From Anaerolineales bacterium (GTDB lineage Bacteria > Chloroflexota > Anaerolineae > Anaerolineales > DRMV01), in assembly GCA_027026295.1 (NCBI GenBank), contig JALVOR010000134.1, positions 3,977 through 15,961 of the forward strand: a stretch of DNA of 11,985 bases, given 5' to 3'. The translations under genes were made by a program, and so were the position numbers. Under the pieces are notes generated by a model. It worked only from the letters and a program-made list of their open reading frames with translations. It was not told the origin of the DNA and made no database searches. The stretch's first letter is position 1. Each line of letters begins with the position of its first letter. Below, one piece after another: positions 6,020 to 11,985 of this stretch.

Positions 6020-6655
6020 TCAAATGTGCAGTGGCTCGGAGCCGCGCCCGATGTTAGCGAGGAATTCGTTGCGGGTGGCCGAGTTGTTGCGGAACGCGCC
6101 CAACATGGTGGAGGTGACCATGCGGGCATCGTGCTTTTTCACGCCGCGAATCATGGCGCACATGTGAAAGGCTTCCAGCACCACCGCTACGCCCATGGGG
6201 TGCAGCAGTTCGTCGAGGAAATCGGCAATCTGGCGGGTGAGGCGCTCCTGCACCTGCAGGCGGCGGGCAAACATATCCACGATGCGTGGAATCTTGGAAA
6301 GCCCCAGCACGCGCCCTTTGGGCATATAGGCCACGTGGGCACGCCCCACGAAAGGCAGCATGTGGTGCTCGCAGAGCGAGTAAAACTCGATATCGCGCAC
6401 GATGACCATTTCGTCGTAGTTGACCTCGAAGAGGGCGTCGTTGACCAAGGCCACGGGGTCGGTGCGGTAGCCGGCGAGCAGTTCGCCATACATGCGGGCG
6501 ACGCGGTCGGGGGTGCGTTGCAGGCCATCGCGATGGACGTCTTCCCCCACGGCGCTCAGGATATTCGCTACAGCCGAGCGAATGCGATCTTCGTCGATTT
6601 CGCCTTCCAGCAAAGTGGCGTTGGTGTACAGGTGATTGGCAAATTCCCCTTTCAT
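6020..6655 (-). CDS. folE: GTP cyclohydrolase I (type IA)
   Basis: Converts GTP to 7,8-dihydroneopterin triphosphate and formate, the entry step of folate (and in some bacteria queuosine or biopterin) synthesis; the active enzyme is a cytoplasmic decamer. The 211-residue chain has all core motifs: [12 protein letters not shown] (44-55), the zinc/catalytic stretch [10 protein letters not shown] (93-102), GLSKIPRIV (118-126), [12 protein letters not shown] (132-143) and [11 protein letters not shown] (164-174). The expected zinc ligands C95, H98 and C166 and the catalytic H97 are present, so this is the zinc-dependent FolE1 rather than FolE2. AAAGGAG on the minus strand (6664-6670) precedes the ATG by eight bases. 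No other folate gene lies in the window. It heads the minus-strand block and is divergent from the ABC importer operon. Confidence 0.96.
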   Translation of the reverse strand: MKGEFANHLYTNATLLEGEIDEDRIRSAVANILSAVGEDVHRDGLQRTPDRVARMYGELLAGYRTDPVALVNDALFEVNYDEMVIVRDIEFYSLCEHHMLPFVGRAHVAYMPKGRVLGLSKIPRIVDMFARRLQVQERLTRQIADFLDELLHPMGVAVVLEAFHMCAMIRGVKKHDARMVTSTMLGAFRNNSATRNEFLANIGRGSEPLHI

Positions 6656-6696
6656 TATGAAAACTCCTTTTACAGCGAGGAAGTGTGGTCAACCAA

Positions 6697-6705
6697 ATTG
6701 TACCA
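6697..6705 (-). promoter_or_regulatory. Extended -10 promoter for folE
   Basis: Minus-strand TGGTACAAT is an extended -10 (TGn-TACAAT, 5 of 6 to consensus), 42 bases upstream of the folE ATG and beyond its ribosome site. The -35 position is GC-rich and unconvincing. The heptamer GTACAAT also forms the -10 of the divergent importer promoter (6752-6758, plus strand). Confidence 0.4.
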
Positions 6706-6730
6706 GCCTTAAAATACAAGCGCCTGTTGT

Positions 6731-6758
6731 TTGCTTTCTCGCTATTTTTGAGTACAAT
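6731..6758 (+). promoter_or_regulatory. Sigma-70-type promoter for the ABC importer operon
   Basis: TTGCTT (6731-6736) and TACAAT (6753-6758) are separated by 16 bases, in one of the most AT-rich patches of the window. Transcription would begin near 6765, leaving a leader of about 108 bases before the binding-protein gene. No competing -10/-35 pair of similar quality was seen in this gap on the plus strand. Confidence 0.5.
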
Positions 6759-6771
6759 TACATTGTGTCAA
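6748..6771. promoter_or_regulatory. Dyad overlapping the importer -10: candidate operator
   Basis: ACAAT (6754-6758), TAC, ATTGT (6762-6766) is a perfect inverted repeat covering the -10 hexamer. It is flanked by a second symmetric pair, TTGA (6748-6751) and TCAA (6768-6771), with spacers of two bases on the left and one on the right. A protein bound here would block polymerase, so a repressor site is the simplest reading. The regulator is not in the window. Confidence 0.35.
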
Positions 6772-6791
6772 CGTCGCAACCTGTGTGCCGC

Positions 6792-6817
6792 AAGGAGGTG
6801 ACTCTCGCAAAGTCCTC
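6792..6817 (+). promoter_or_regulatory. Leader element: perfect Shine-Dalgarno without a start codon, in a small hairpin
   Basis: AAGGAGGTGA (6792-6801) matches ten bases of the usual 16S rRNA 3' tail complement, yet no ATG, GTG or TTG lies at a usable distance downstream. The real ribosome site of the binding-protein gene, AAGGAGGAG, is at 6860-6868. The first motif can fold into a hairpin: GAG (6795-6797) with CTC (6815-6817), and GACT (6800-6803) with AGTC (6811-6814), with a two-base bulge and a 7-base loop. It may be a ribosome standby site or chance; no known riboswitch fold was recognised. Confidence 0.3.
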
Positions 6818-6872
6818 GATTACGCTGTCTCCACCCGCCTTCGTTCTCTCAAAAGTTGTAAGGAGGAGCAAA

Positions 6873-8084
6873 ATGAAACGCTTTTGGTGGCTTCTTGTTG
6901 CCGCGCTGGTATTAGCCGGGATGGTGCTCAGTGCCTGCGGCAAGAGCAGCACCCCGACGCCCGAAGCGAAACAGCCCTTTGTCTTCGGCATGTTGCTGGT
7001 TGGCCCCTATAACGACCATGGCTGGAGCCAGGCACATTACGAAGCAGGAAAGTATGTGGAGCAAAAACTGGGGGCACAAATGCTCTATGTGGACAAGGTC
7101 AACCCCGCTGACCGCCCCGGCACTACTGCCGAGCAGTTGGCCGAAGATCTGGTTTCCAAAGGCGCAAAACTCATCATCTTCAATTCTGACGACATGAAAG
7201 ACGCCGCACTGGCGTTTGCAAAAAAGCATCCTGACGTCTATGTCATCCACGCATCGGGCGACGTTTCGTGGAAGGAAGGCAAGGACTACCACGACCTGTC
7301 CAACCTTTCCAGCGTGATGGGCAAGATGATCTACGGCAAAATGATGGCCGGTTGTGCCGCTGCCATGACCACCGACACCGGCCAGATTGGCTACCTTGGC
7401 CCCCTCATCAACGACGAAACCCGCCGCCTGGCTTCCTCGGCTTACCTCGGCGCCAAATACTGCTGGGAACACTACCGTGGCAAGGACCCCAAAGACCTGA
7501 AATTCAAGGTCACCTGGATCGGCTTCTGGTTCAACATCCCCGGCGTGACCTCTGACCCCACGCAAGTCGCTGACGACTTCTTCAACAGCGGCTACGATGT
7601 GGTGATTTCGGGCATTGACACCACCGAAGCCCTGGTGGAAGCCAAGAAGTTCCACGACCAGGGCAAGAACGTCTACGCCGTGCCTTACGACTTCAAAGAC
7701 GCCTGCAGCGAGGCCCCCAGCGTCTGCCTCGGCGTGCCTTACTTCAACTGGGGCCCCAGTTACCTCAAACTCATCCAGGCAGCCCAGGACGGAAAATGGC
7801 AATCCACGTTCATGTGGGTTGGCCCCGACTGGAAAGACATCAACAACCCCGACACCTCTGCCATCGGCTTTGAGATCGGCGATGCCCTGAACGACAAGGC
7901 ATCCGACGCTGTGACCACCTTCATCGATGAACTGGCAAACGGCCTGAACCTGTGGACCGGGCCGCTCAACCTGCAAGACGGCACGGTTTACCTGAGGGAC
8001 GGTGAAAAAGCCACCGACCAGCAAATCTGGTACCTGCCGCAACTGCTCGAAGGCATGGAAGGCCAGAGCGTGCAACAACAGTAA
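6873..8084 (+). CDS. BMP-family ABC transporter substrate-binding lipoprotein
   Basis: The extracytoplasmic receptor of the importer encoded downstream. The start is chosen at MKRFWW because AAGGAGGAG (6860-6868) precedes it and it opens a clean lipoprotein signal: KR, hydrophobic core, then LSAC with lipidated Cys22. The frame is open further upstream, but without a signal. The 403-residue protein has a short Ser/Thr/Pro linker (23-31), then the BMP/Med fold (PF02608-like), starting FVFGMLLVGPYNDHGWSQAH (36-55); NDxGW is the family signature. Later typical stretches are LIIFNSDD, VYVIHASGD, IGYLGPL and DVVISGIDTTEAL. Characterised BMP proteins mostly bind purine nucleosides (PnrA/TmpC, BmpA of Lactococcus, YufN), so a nucleoside is the best guess, but the ligand cannot be read from the sequence. 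The C-terminus is Gln-rich (QSVQQQ). First gene of the operon; a strong hairpin follows it. Confidence 0.93.
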   Translation: MKRFWWLLVAALVLAGMVLSACGKSSTPTPEAKQPFVFGMLLVGPYNDHGWSQAHYEAGKYVEQKLGAQMLYVDKVNPADRPGTTAEQLAEDLVSKGAKLIIFNSDDMKDAALAFAKKHPDVYVIHASGDVSWKEGKDYHDLSNLSSVMGKMIYGKMMAGCAAAMTTDTGQIGYLGPLINDETRRLASSAYLGAKYCWEHYRGKDPKDLKFKVTWIGFWFNIPGVTSDPTQVADDFFNSGYDVVISGIDTTEALVEAKKFHDQGKNVYAVPYDFKDACSEAPSVCLGVPYFNWGPSYLKLIQAAQDGKWQSTFMWVGPDWKDINNPDTSAIGFEIGDALNDKASDAVTTFIDELANGLNLWTGPLNLQDGTVYLRDGEKATDQQIWYLPQLLEGMEGQSVQQQ

Positions 8085-8099
8085 AACTTTGCATCACTT

Positions 8100-8131
8100 C
8101 CAGCGGGGGAGGCTACGGCTTCCCCCGCTGG
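8100..8131 (+). terminator. Intercistronic hairpin after the binding-protein gene (attenuator or RNA stabiliser)
   Basis: The strand 8100-8113 pairs with 8118-8131 over 14 base pairs, one of them G-U, closed by the tetraloop TACG. Only a poor T tract follows (TTGCTACTTTG), so it probably allows partial read-through. It starts 16 bases past the stop codon of the binding-protein gene and 50 bases before the ATPase start. In binding-protein operons such hairpins keep the receptor message more abundant than that for membrane and ATPase parts; that role here is inferred from position. Confidence 0.65.
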
Positions 8132-8180
8132 TTGCTACTTTGCCCCGCTCGCCTGCCCACCCGCTCAACCAGGCCACATT

Positions 8181-9671
8181 ATGGAAATCGAACTTCGCCA
8201 CATCCACAAAACCTTTGGCCCCGTTCACGCCAACAACGACATTACCCTCAACGTCCCGTCCGGCATCATCCAGGGCCTGCTGGGGGAAAACGGCGCCGGT
8301 AAAAGCACCCTGATGAAAATCCTTTCGGGCTATTTTCATCCCGATTCCGGGGAAATCCGTATCAATGGCAGCCCCATCGTGATGCATTCCCCTGCCGACG
8401 CCCTTCGCTTTGGCATCGGCATGTTGCACCAAGACCCAATGGACTTTCCCCCCATGCGGGTGCTGGACAACTTCATGGTGGGTTATCCGCAAGGGCTGCA
8501 CCCGCCTCGCAAGGAAGCCCGCGCCGCGCTGAAAAAAATCAGCGATCAGTTTGGCTTTTCATTGGACCCTGATGCTTACGTCGACACCCTTACCATCGGC
8601 GAGCGCCAGCAACTGGAAATCGCCCGCCTGCTGTGGCTGGGCGCGCAGGTGCTGATTTTCGACGAGCCGACCACCGGCATCAGCGCTCAGCAGAAAGACA
8701 GTCTGTTTGCCGCCTTGCGTCGCCTTGCCAAAGAGGGCAAAACCGTCATCTTCGTGACCCACAAACTTGAAGAAGTGGAAATCCTTTGCGATCGCGTCGC
8801 CGTGCTGCGGGCGGGCAAACTTGTAGGCACCGCCACCCCGCCCTATGACCTCGATGGGCTGGTGCGGATGATGTTCGGCAAGGCGGTCAGCAAGGGGAAG
8901 CGCACCCCCATTGAATTTGGCAAGCCGGTGCTGCAACTCAAAAACCTGGCGGTGGAAGACAGCCGCCTGCGCATCGAAGGCGTCAACCTGGAAGTACGGG
9001 AAGGCGAAGTCATTGGCCTGGCGGGCATGGAAGGCAGTGGGCAGCGGCAATTGCTGCGCGCTGCCGCTGGGCTGGTGCGTCCTGTGGAGGGGGAAATCTG
9101 GGTTGATGGGCACAACCTCACGGGCAAGACCTACCACGATTTCCTGCGCCGTGGCGTGGCCTATGTGCCTGCCTCGCGGCTGGAAGAGGGGCTGGTGCCC
9201 ACCCTGAGCCTGATGGAGCATGTCATCCTCGCCAACGAACAGCGCGGGCTGGTCATCGACCGTCAGGCAGCCCTGGAAGACACCCGCAAACGCATACAGA
9301 CCTTCAACATTCGCGGCCGCCCCCTTTTGCCCGTGGAATCCCTCTCCGGCGGCAACCAGCAGCGGGCCCTGCTGGCGTTGCTGCGCCCGGGGTTGCGGCT
9401 GCTACTGATGGAACACCCCACCCGCGGCCTTGATATTGAATCGGCGATCTGGGTGTGGAGCACCCTCAAACAGCGCTGTCGTGAAGAGCGCACCGCCATC
9501 TTCTTCATGTCTTCGGATCTGGAGGAAATTTTGCATTATAGCGACCGCATTCTGGTGTTCTTCAGCGGGCAGGTCTCCGAACCCATTCCCGCCGAAAGCG
9601 CCACCACCGAGCAACTGGGGCAACTCATTGGCGGGCGCGGCTTCAAGACCGGCAAGGAGGCATCGTCATGA
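8181..9671 (+). CDS. ABC importer ATPase with two nucleotide-binding domains (nucleoside/simple-sugar type)
   Basis: Cytoplasmic energising subunit, 496 residues, two fused ATPase domains as in NupA/YufO and sugar ATPases such as RbsA/MglA. Domain 1 is intact: Walker A GENGAGKST (35-43), Q84, signature LTIGERQ (137-143, slightly divergent from LSGGQ), Walker B VLIFDEPTTG (157-166) and H194. Domain 2 is degenerate. The Walker A position reads GMEGSGQRQL (282-291), with Gln/Arg in place of Lys-Ser/Thr. The signature LSGGNQQ (388-394) is canonical. Walker B reads LLLMEHPTRGLD (407-418), with Glu-His for Asp-Glu, and serine replaces the switch histidine near 444. Only one composite site is therefore expected to hydrolyse ATP, which is usual in this subfamily. 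The Shine-Dalgarno is weak (AGG at 8171-8173). Its stop overlaps the next start as ATGA (9668-9671), indicating translational coupling. Confidence 0.94.
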   Translation: MEIELRHIHKTFGPVHANNDITLNVPSGIIQGLLGENGAGKSTLMKILSGYFHPDSGEIRINGSPIVMHSPADALRFGIGMLHQDPMDFPPMRVLDNFMVGYPQGLHPPRKEARAALKKISDQFGFSLDPDAYVDTLTIGERQQLEIARLLWLGAQVLIFDEPTTGISAQQKDSLFAALRRLAKEGKTVIFVTHKLEEVEILCDRVAVLRAGKLVGTATPPYDLDGLVRMMFGKAVSKGKRTPIEFGKPVLQLKNLAVEDSRLRIEGVNLEVREGEVIGLAGMEGSGQRQLLRAAAGLVRPVEGEIWVDGHNLTGKTYHDFLRRGVAYVPASRLEEGLVPTLSLMEHVILANEQRGLVIDRQAALEDTRKRIQTFNIRGRPLLPVESLSGGNQQRALLALLRPGLRLLLMEHPTRGLDIESAIWVWSTLKQRCREERTAIFFMSSDLEEILHYSDRILVFFSGQVSEPIPAESATTEQLGQLIGGRGFKTGKEASS

Positions 9672-10723
9672 ACGAACGCAACGCCAACCTCCTTTTTGCC
9701 ACCATCGCCATACTGGTCGCCCTGGTGTTCACTTCCTTTGTGCTGGTGCTGGCCGGCGCTTCGCCTGTGGCGGCTTATTGGTACATTCTCAAAGGCTCCC
9801 TTGGCTCGTGGACGAAAGTCGCCGACGTCCTGGTTGCGTGGGTGCCGCTGCTGCTCGTTACCACCGGCTTGCTGATTACCTTTGCCGCCGGTTTGTGGAA
9901 CATCGGCATCGAGGGGCAAATTGTGTTGGGGGGCATTTTCACCACCTGGGTACTGCGGTTGCTGCAACACAGCGCCATGGCCCCGGGGCTGATATTGTTT
10001 CTCGCCATTGCAGCAGGCGCCCTCGGCGGCGCTTTGTGGGCTGTTCTCGCCGGGGTGCTGAAGGTTTATGGCGGCGTCAACGAAATCTTCGGCGGCCTGG
10101 GGCTGGATTTCGTGGCCGTGGCGCTCACCCTGTGGCTGATTTTTGGCCCCTGGAAACGCCCTGGCATCGGCTCGATGAGCGGCACCGAACCCTTCCCGGA
10201 AAGCCTCTGGCTGCCCACCCTTGGGCACACGCGCCTCAGCCTGTGGGCGTTGCTCTTGGGCATTGTGAGCATCGCCCTGGTTTATTTCCTGCTTTCAGGC
10301 ACCTACTTTGGCCTCAAACTCAAGGCCGTGGGCAAGAACCCCCGCGCGGCCTATTTGCTCGGCATTCCCGCCACCCGTTACCTGATGAGCGCTTTCCTGC
10401 TCTCGGGGCTGTTTGCCGGACTGGCGGGGGCAGTGCAGGTCACGGCGGTTTATCATCGCCTGATCCCCGCCATTTCCAGCGGCTATGGTTGGCTGGGTTT
10501 GATGGTTTCCATGCTCATCAACTTCCAGCCCGCGTGGGCTGCGCCGGTCACGCTGTTCTTTGCCATCCTCAACATCGGCAGCATTCAACTGCCCATTGTG
10601 CTGCAACTGGATTCCTCGCTTTCCGGCGTGTTGCAGGGGGCGCTGGTGCTTTCCTTCCTGTTGATGGCCGGGGTGCGGCAAAAATGGGTTGCCCGACTTC
10701 GCGCAGAGGAGGGTGAGGCATGA
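9668..10723 (+). CDS. ABC importer permease 1 (BPD_transp_2 family, NupB/YufP-like)
   Basis: Integral membrane subunit of the importer, 351 residues with roughly nine or ten hydrophobic segments. The conserved family motif LWNIGIEGQ (76-84) contains the usual NxGxEG, followed by glycine-rich helices (110-145). The cytoplasmic coupling loop GKNPRAAYLLGI (222-233) is the equivalent of the EAA loop that docks on the ATPase. GYGWLGLMVSML (272-283) matches the GyGf-type helix of this family. AAGGAGG (9654-9660) lies seven bases before the ATG, which overlaps the ATPase stop. It is the longer of the two permeases, with an extra loop at about 160-190, as in B-type subunits of nucleoside importers. 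It would form a heterodimer with the product of the next gene. Substrate is inferred from the family only. Confidence 0.92.
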   Translation: MNERNANLLFATIAILVALVFTSFVLVLAGASPVAAYWYILKGSLGSWTKVADVLVAWVPLLLVTTGLLITFAAGLWNIGIEGQIVLGGIFTTWVLRLLQHSAMAPGLILFLAIAAGALGGALWAVLAGVLKVYGGVNEIFGGLGLDFVAVALTLWLIFGPWKRPGIGSMSGTEPFPESLWLPTLGHTRLSLWALLLGIVSIALVYFLLSGTYFGLKLKAVGKNPRAAYLLGIPATRYLMSAFLLSGLFAGLAGAVQVTAVYHRLIPAISSGYGWLGLMVSMLINFQPAWAAPVTLFFAILNIGSIQLPIVLQLDSSLSGVLQGALVLSFLLMAGVRQKWVARLRAEEGEA

Positions 10724-11718
10724 CCAACCACGAACTCATCATCGGCCTCGCCGGGGTGCTGTTTGCAGCCGCCCCCATTGTGTTTGCCACCATTGGCGAA
10801 ACCCTCACCGAGCGCGCCGGTGTCATCAACCTTTCGGTCAACGGCACGATTTTGCTCGCTGCGATGGCTTCCTTTGCCGTAGCGGTAACCACCGAGAGCA
10901 CGCTGCTGGGGCTGATTACCGGTATGCTCATCGGCTCGGCGGTGGCGCTGCTGGTGGCGTTTTCCAGCATTGCGCTGAAACAATCGCAGGTGGCGGTGGG
11001 CTTCGTGCTGACGCTGATGACCCGTGACCTGGCGTACTTCCTCGGCAACCCTTACATGGGGCTGCAGGGGCCGCGGGTGCAAAACTGGCCGGTGCCGGTG
11101 TTGAGCAAGATTCCCGTGCTGGGGCCGCTCTTCTTCCGGCAGGACCCGCTGACCTACCTCAGTTTCATCCTCATCGGCGTCGCGTGGTGGTGGGTGTTCC
11201 GCACCCGGCACGGCCTGACGCTGCAGGCCATCGGCGAGCGCCCGGAAGCCGCCTATGCCCGCGGCGCAGCGGTGAACAAACTCCGCTATATCTACACCGC
11301 CATTGGCGGCGCGCTCGTGGGGCTGGCTGGACCAATGTATTCCCTCAGCGTGAAGGCAGGCTGGAAAGGCACGATTTCCGGGCTGGATGGCATCGGGTGG
11401 ATTGCCCTCGCCCTGACCATCTTCGGCGGTTGGGACCCGGTGCGCGGTGCAGCGGGCGCTTACCTCTTTGCCCTGCTGCAGTGGCTGGGGCTGATTCTGC
11501 AGCCTTACCTGCCCAACGTGCCTTCGCAGGTGCTGCAGGTGGCGCCTTTCCCGCTGATGATTTTGACCCTGCTGCTGGTGAACGTCGGCAACGCCGAATG
11601 GGTAGACCGCACGTTGGCAGGGCTGCCGCCCGACGCCCGCCGCTGGACGCGCCGCCTGCTGCGTTGGATGCAGGTCGTGCCGCCCGCATCGCTGGGCGTG
11701 CCATTCGAGGAAGAGTGA
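10720..11718 (+). CDS. ABC importer permease 2 (BPD_transp_2 family, NupC/YufQ-like)
   Basis: Second membrane subunit, 332 residues, coupled to permease 1 by an ATGA overlap (10720-10723) with GAGGAGGG (10706-10713) in front. The N-terminal signature TIGETLTERAGVINLSVNGT (24-43) is recognisable, but the glutamate of the usual NxxxEG is asparagine (N41). The coupling loop is GERPEAAYARG (172-182), and GGWDPVRGAAGAYLF (236-250) is typical of the C-type permeases of nucleoside importers. About eight or nine hydrophobic segments are seen. The last 40 residues (from about 291) form a charged, Arg- and Trp-containing cytoplasmic tail ending in FEEE. It closes the operon, with the terminator 21 bases after its stop codon. 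As for permease 1, nucleoside transport is the likeliest role, with other small polar ligands possible. Confidence 0.92.
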   Translation: MTNHELIIGLAGVLFAAAPIVFATIGETLTERAGVINLSVNGTILLAAMASFAVAVTTESTLLGLITGMLIGSAVALLVAFSSIALKQSQVAVGFVLTLMTRDLAYFLGNPYMGLQGPRVQNWPVPVLSKIPVLGPLFFRQDPLTYLSFILIGVAWWWVFRTRHGLTLQAIGERPEAAYARGAAVNKLRYIYTAIGGALVGLAGPMYSLSVKAGWKGTISGLDGIGWIALALTIFGGWDPVRGAAGAYLFALLQWLGLILQPYLPNVPSQVLQVAPFPLMILTLLLVNVGNAEWVDRTLAGLPPDARRWTRRLLRWMQVVPPASLGVPFEEE

Positions 11719-11739
11719 AATTCCCCCTGCGCTGTTTGC

Positions 11740-11776
11740 AAAAAACCGCCGAGGTCTCCTCGGCGGTTTTTGTTTT
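11740..11776. terminator. Strong rho-independent terminator of the importer operon, probably bidirectional
   Basis: CCGCCGAGG (11746-11754) pairs perfectly with CCTCGGCGG (11758-11766) around a TCT loop. Six A precede the stem (11740-11745) and TTTTTGTTTT follows (11767-11776), so the A and T tracts extend the pairing and give a T tract on either strand. It begins 21 bases after the last importer stop codon. Confidence 0.92.
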
Positions 11777-11857
11777 CTCGCGGGCGCAAGGTCAGGTGTG
11801 TCAGGAACGCCAAAGGGGCAGTATTCCTTAGACTCTATCCGAAAAAATATCGTGGTG

Positions 11858-11985
11858 GTGTCATTGCAAGCCCCCCCTCGCTGCGCTCGGCGCAGGCTCC
11901 GGGGCGAAGCAACTCCCCGTTTTATCGGGCAGGAGACTGCTTCGGCGGCTATGCCGCTTCCCGTCAACTTGCGCCCGCCTCTACG
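11858..11985. repeat. Gene-free tail with a cluster of small palindromes (intergenic repeat, probably truncated by the window)
   Basis: No gene is supported from 11772 to the end. From GTGTCATTGCAAG onward there is a run of nested stems: TGCGC/GCGCA (11882-11894); GAAGCA (11906-11911) with TGCTTC (11938-11943) and CTCC (11913-11916) with GGAG (11932-11935); CCCG/CGGG inside that loop; and GCGGC/GCCGC (11945-11957). The composition (CATTGC..., GCGAAGCAA..., GGAGA.TGCTTCGG) resembles the family of intergenic palindromes seen in many environmental genomes. It is unrelated to the element at 1-233 and 3713-3944. Confidence 0.45.

Noticed and set aside
6636..6872. Upstream extension of the BMP lipoprotein by 79 codons
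   Set aside because: It would overlap the folE start and the promoter, bury the lipoprotein signal, and ignore the strong ribosome site at 6860-6868.
6765..6872. Riboswitch in the importer leader
   Set aside because: I could not recognise the conserved core of purine, THF, preQ1 or other known classes; only one small hairpin is visible.
6912..8078. Long minus-strand open frame (388 codons) opposite the binding-protein gene
   Set aside because: It has no recognisable family and a Val/His/Gly-biased composition, and the plus-strand BMP protein explains the region fully.
9430..10716. Plus-strand frame of 428 codons overlapping the ATPase end and permease 1
   Set aside because: The composition is Arg/His/Pro-rich with no membrane segments, whereas the overlapping frame gives a complete permease with a good Shine-Dalgarno.
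10585..11967. Minus-strand frame of 460 codons over permease 2 and the terminator
   Set aside because: It crosses a strong terminator, has no Shine-Dalgarno support, and reads as His/Gln/Arg-rich antisense.

Overview
This window looks like chromosomal DNA from a GC-rich bacterium, most plausibly a member of the Chloroflexota (Anaerolineae-like). That placement is an inference. It rests on the style of the two lipoproteins, one with a Thr/Gln/Ala segment and a Pro/Thr-rich linker after the lipidated cysteine, on the high GC content, and on the intergenic palindromic repeats. No rRNA, tRNA, phage gene, transposase or CRISPR array was seen.

Layout. Bases 1-332 hold one copy of a dispersed non-coding repeat and the leader of a small methionine-rich four-helix membrane protein (333-782, +). 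Convergent to it is a minus-strand pair: an ECF-type sigma factor (1279-1908) and a short soluble zinc-binding anti-sigma-like protein (979-1257), ending at a hairpin terminator (901-954). Upstream on the same strand is a secreted lipoprotein of unknown function (1966-2814). Next comes a minus-strand translation and housekeeping block: folE (GTP cyclohydrolase I), prfA (release factor 1), prmC (release-factor glutamine methyltransferase) and tsaC (threonylcarbamoyl-AMP synthase). Between prmC and tsaC lies a second, complete copy of the dispersed repeat (3713-3944), bounded by a 10-bp perfect inverted repeat.

From 6656 the strand switches. A divergent promoter region separates folE from a four-gene plus-strand ABC importer operon: a BMP-family substrate-binding lipoprotein, a double-domain ATPase with a degenerate second nucleotide site, and two BPD_transp_2-type permeases. 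The last three genes are joined by ATGA overlaps. A strong 14-bp hairpin lies between the binding-protein gene and the ATPase gene. The operon ends at a strong, probably bidirectional terminator (11740-11776). The last 200 bases hold no gene, only another family of small palindromes.

How it works together. The importer has the composition of BmpA/Nup (YufNOPQ)-type nucleoside uptake systems: lipoprotein outside, two permeases, and one fused ATPase inside. The prfA-prmC-tsaC genes serve translation termination and tRNA t6A synthesis. The sigma/anti-sigma pair probably controls a small regulon that cannot be read from this window.

No clearly new multi-gene system was found. The most unusual items are non-coding: the element with terminal inverted repeats present twice, the dyad over the transporter -10, a start-less perfect Shine-Dalgarno in the transporter leader, and the intercistronic hairpin.
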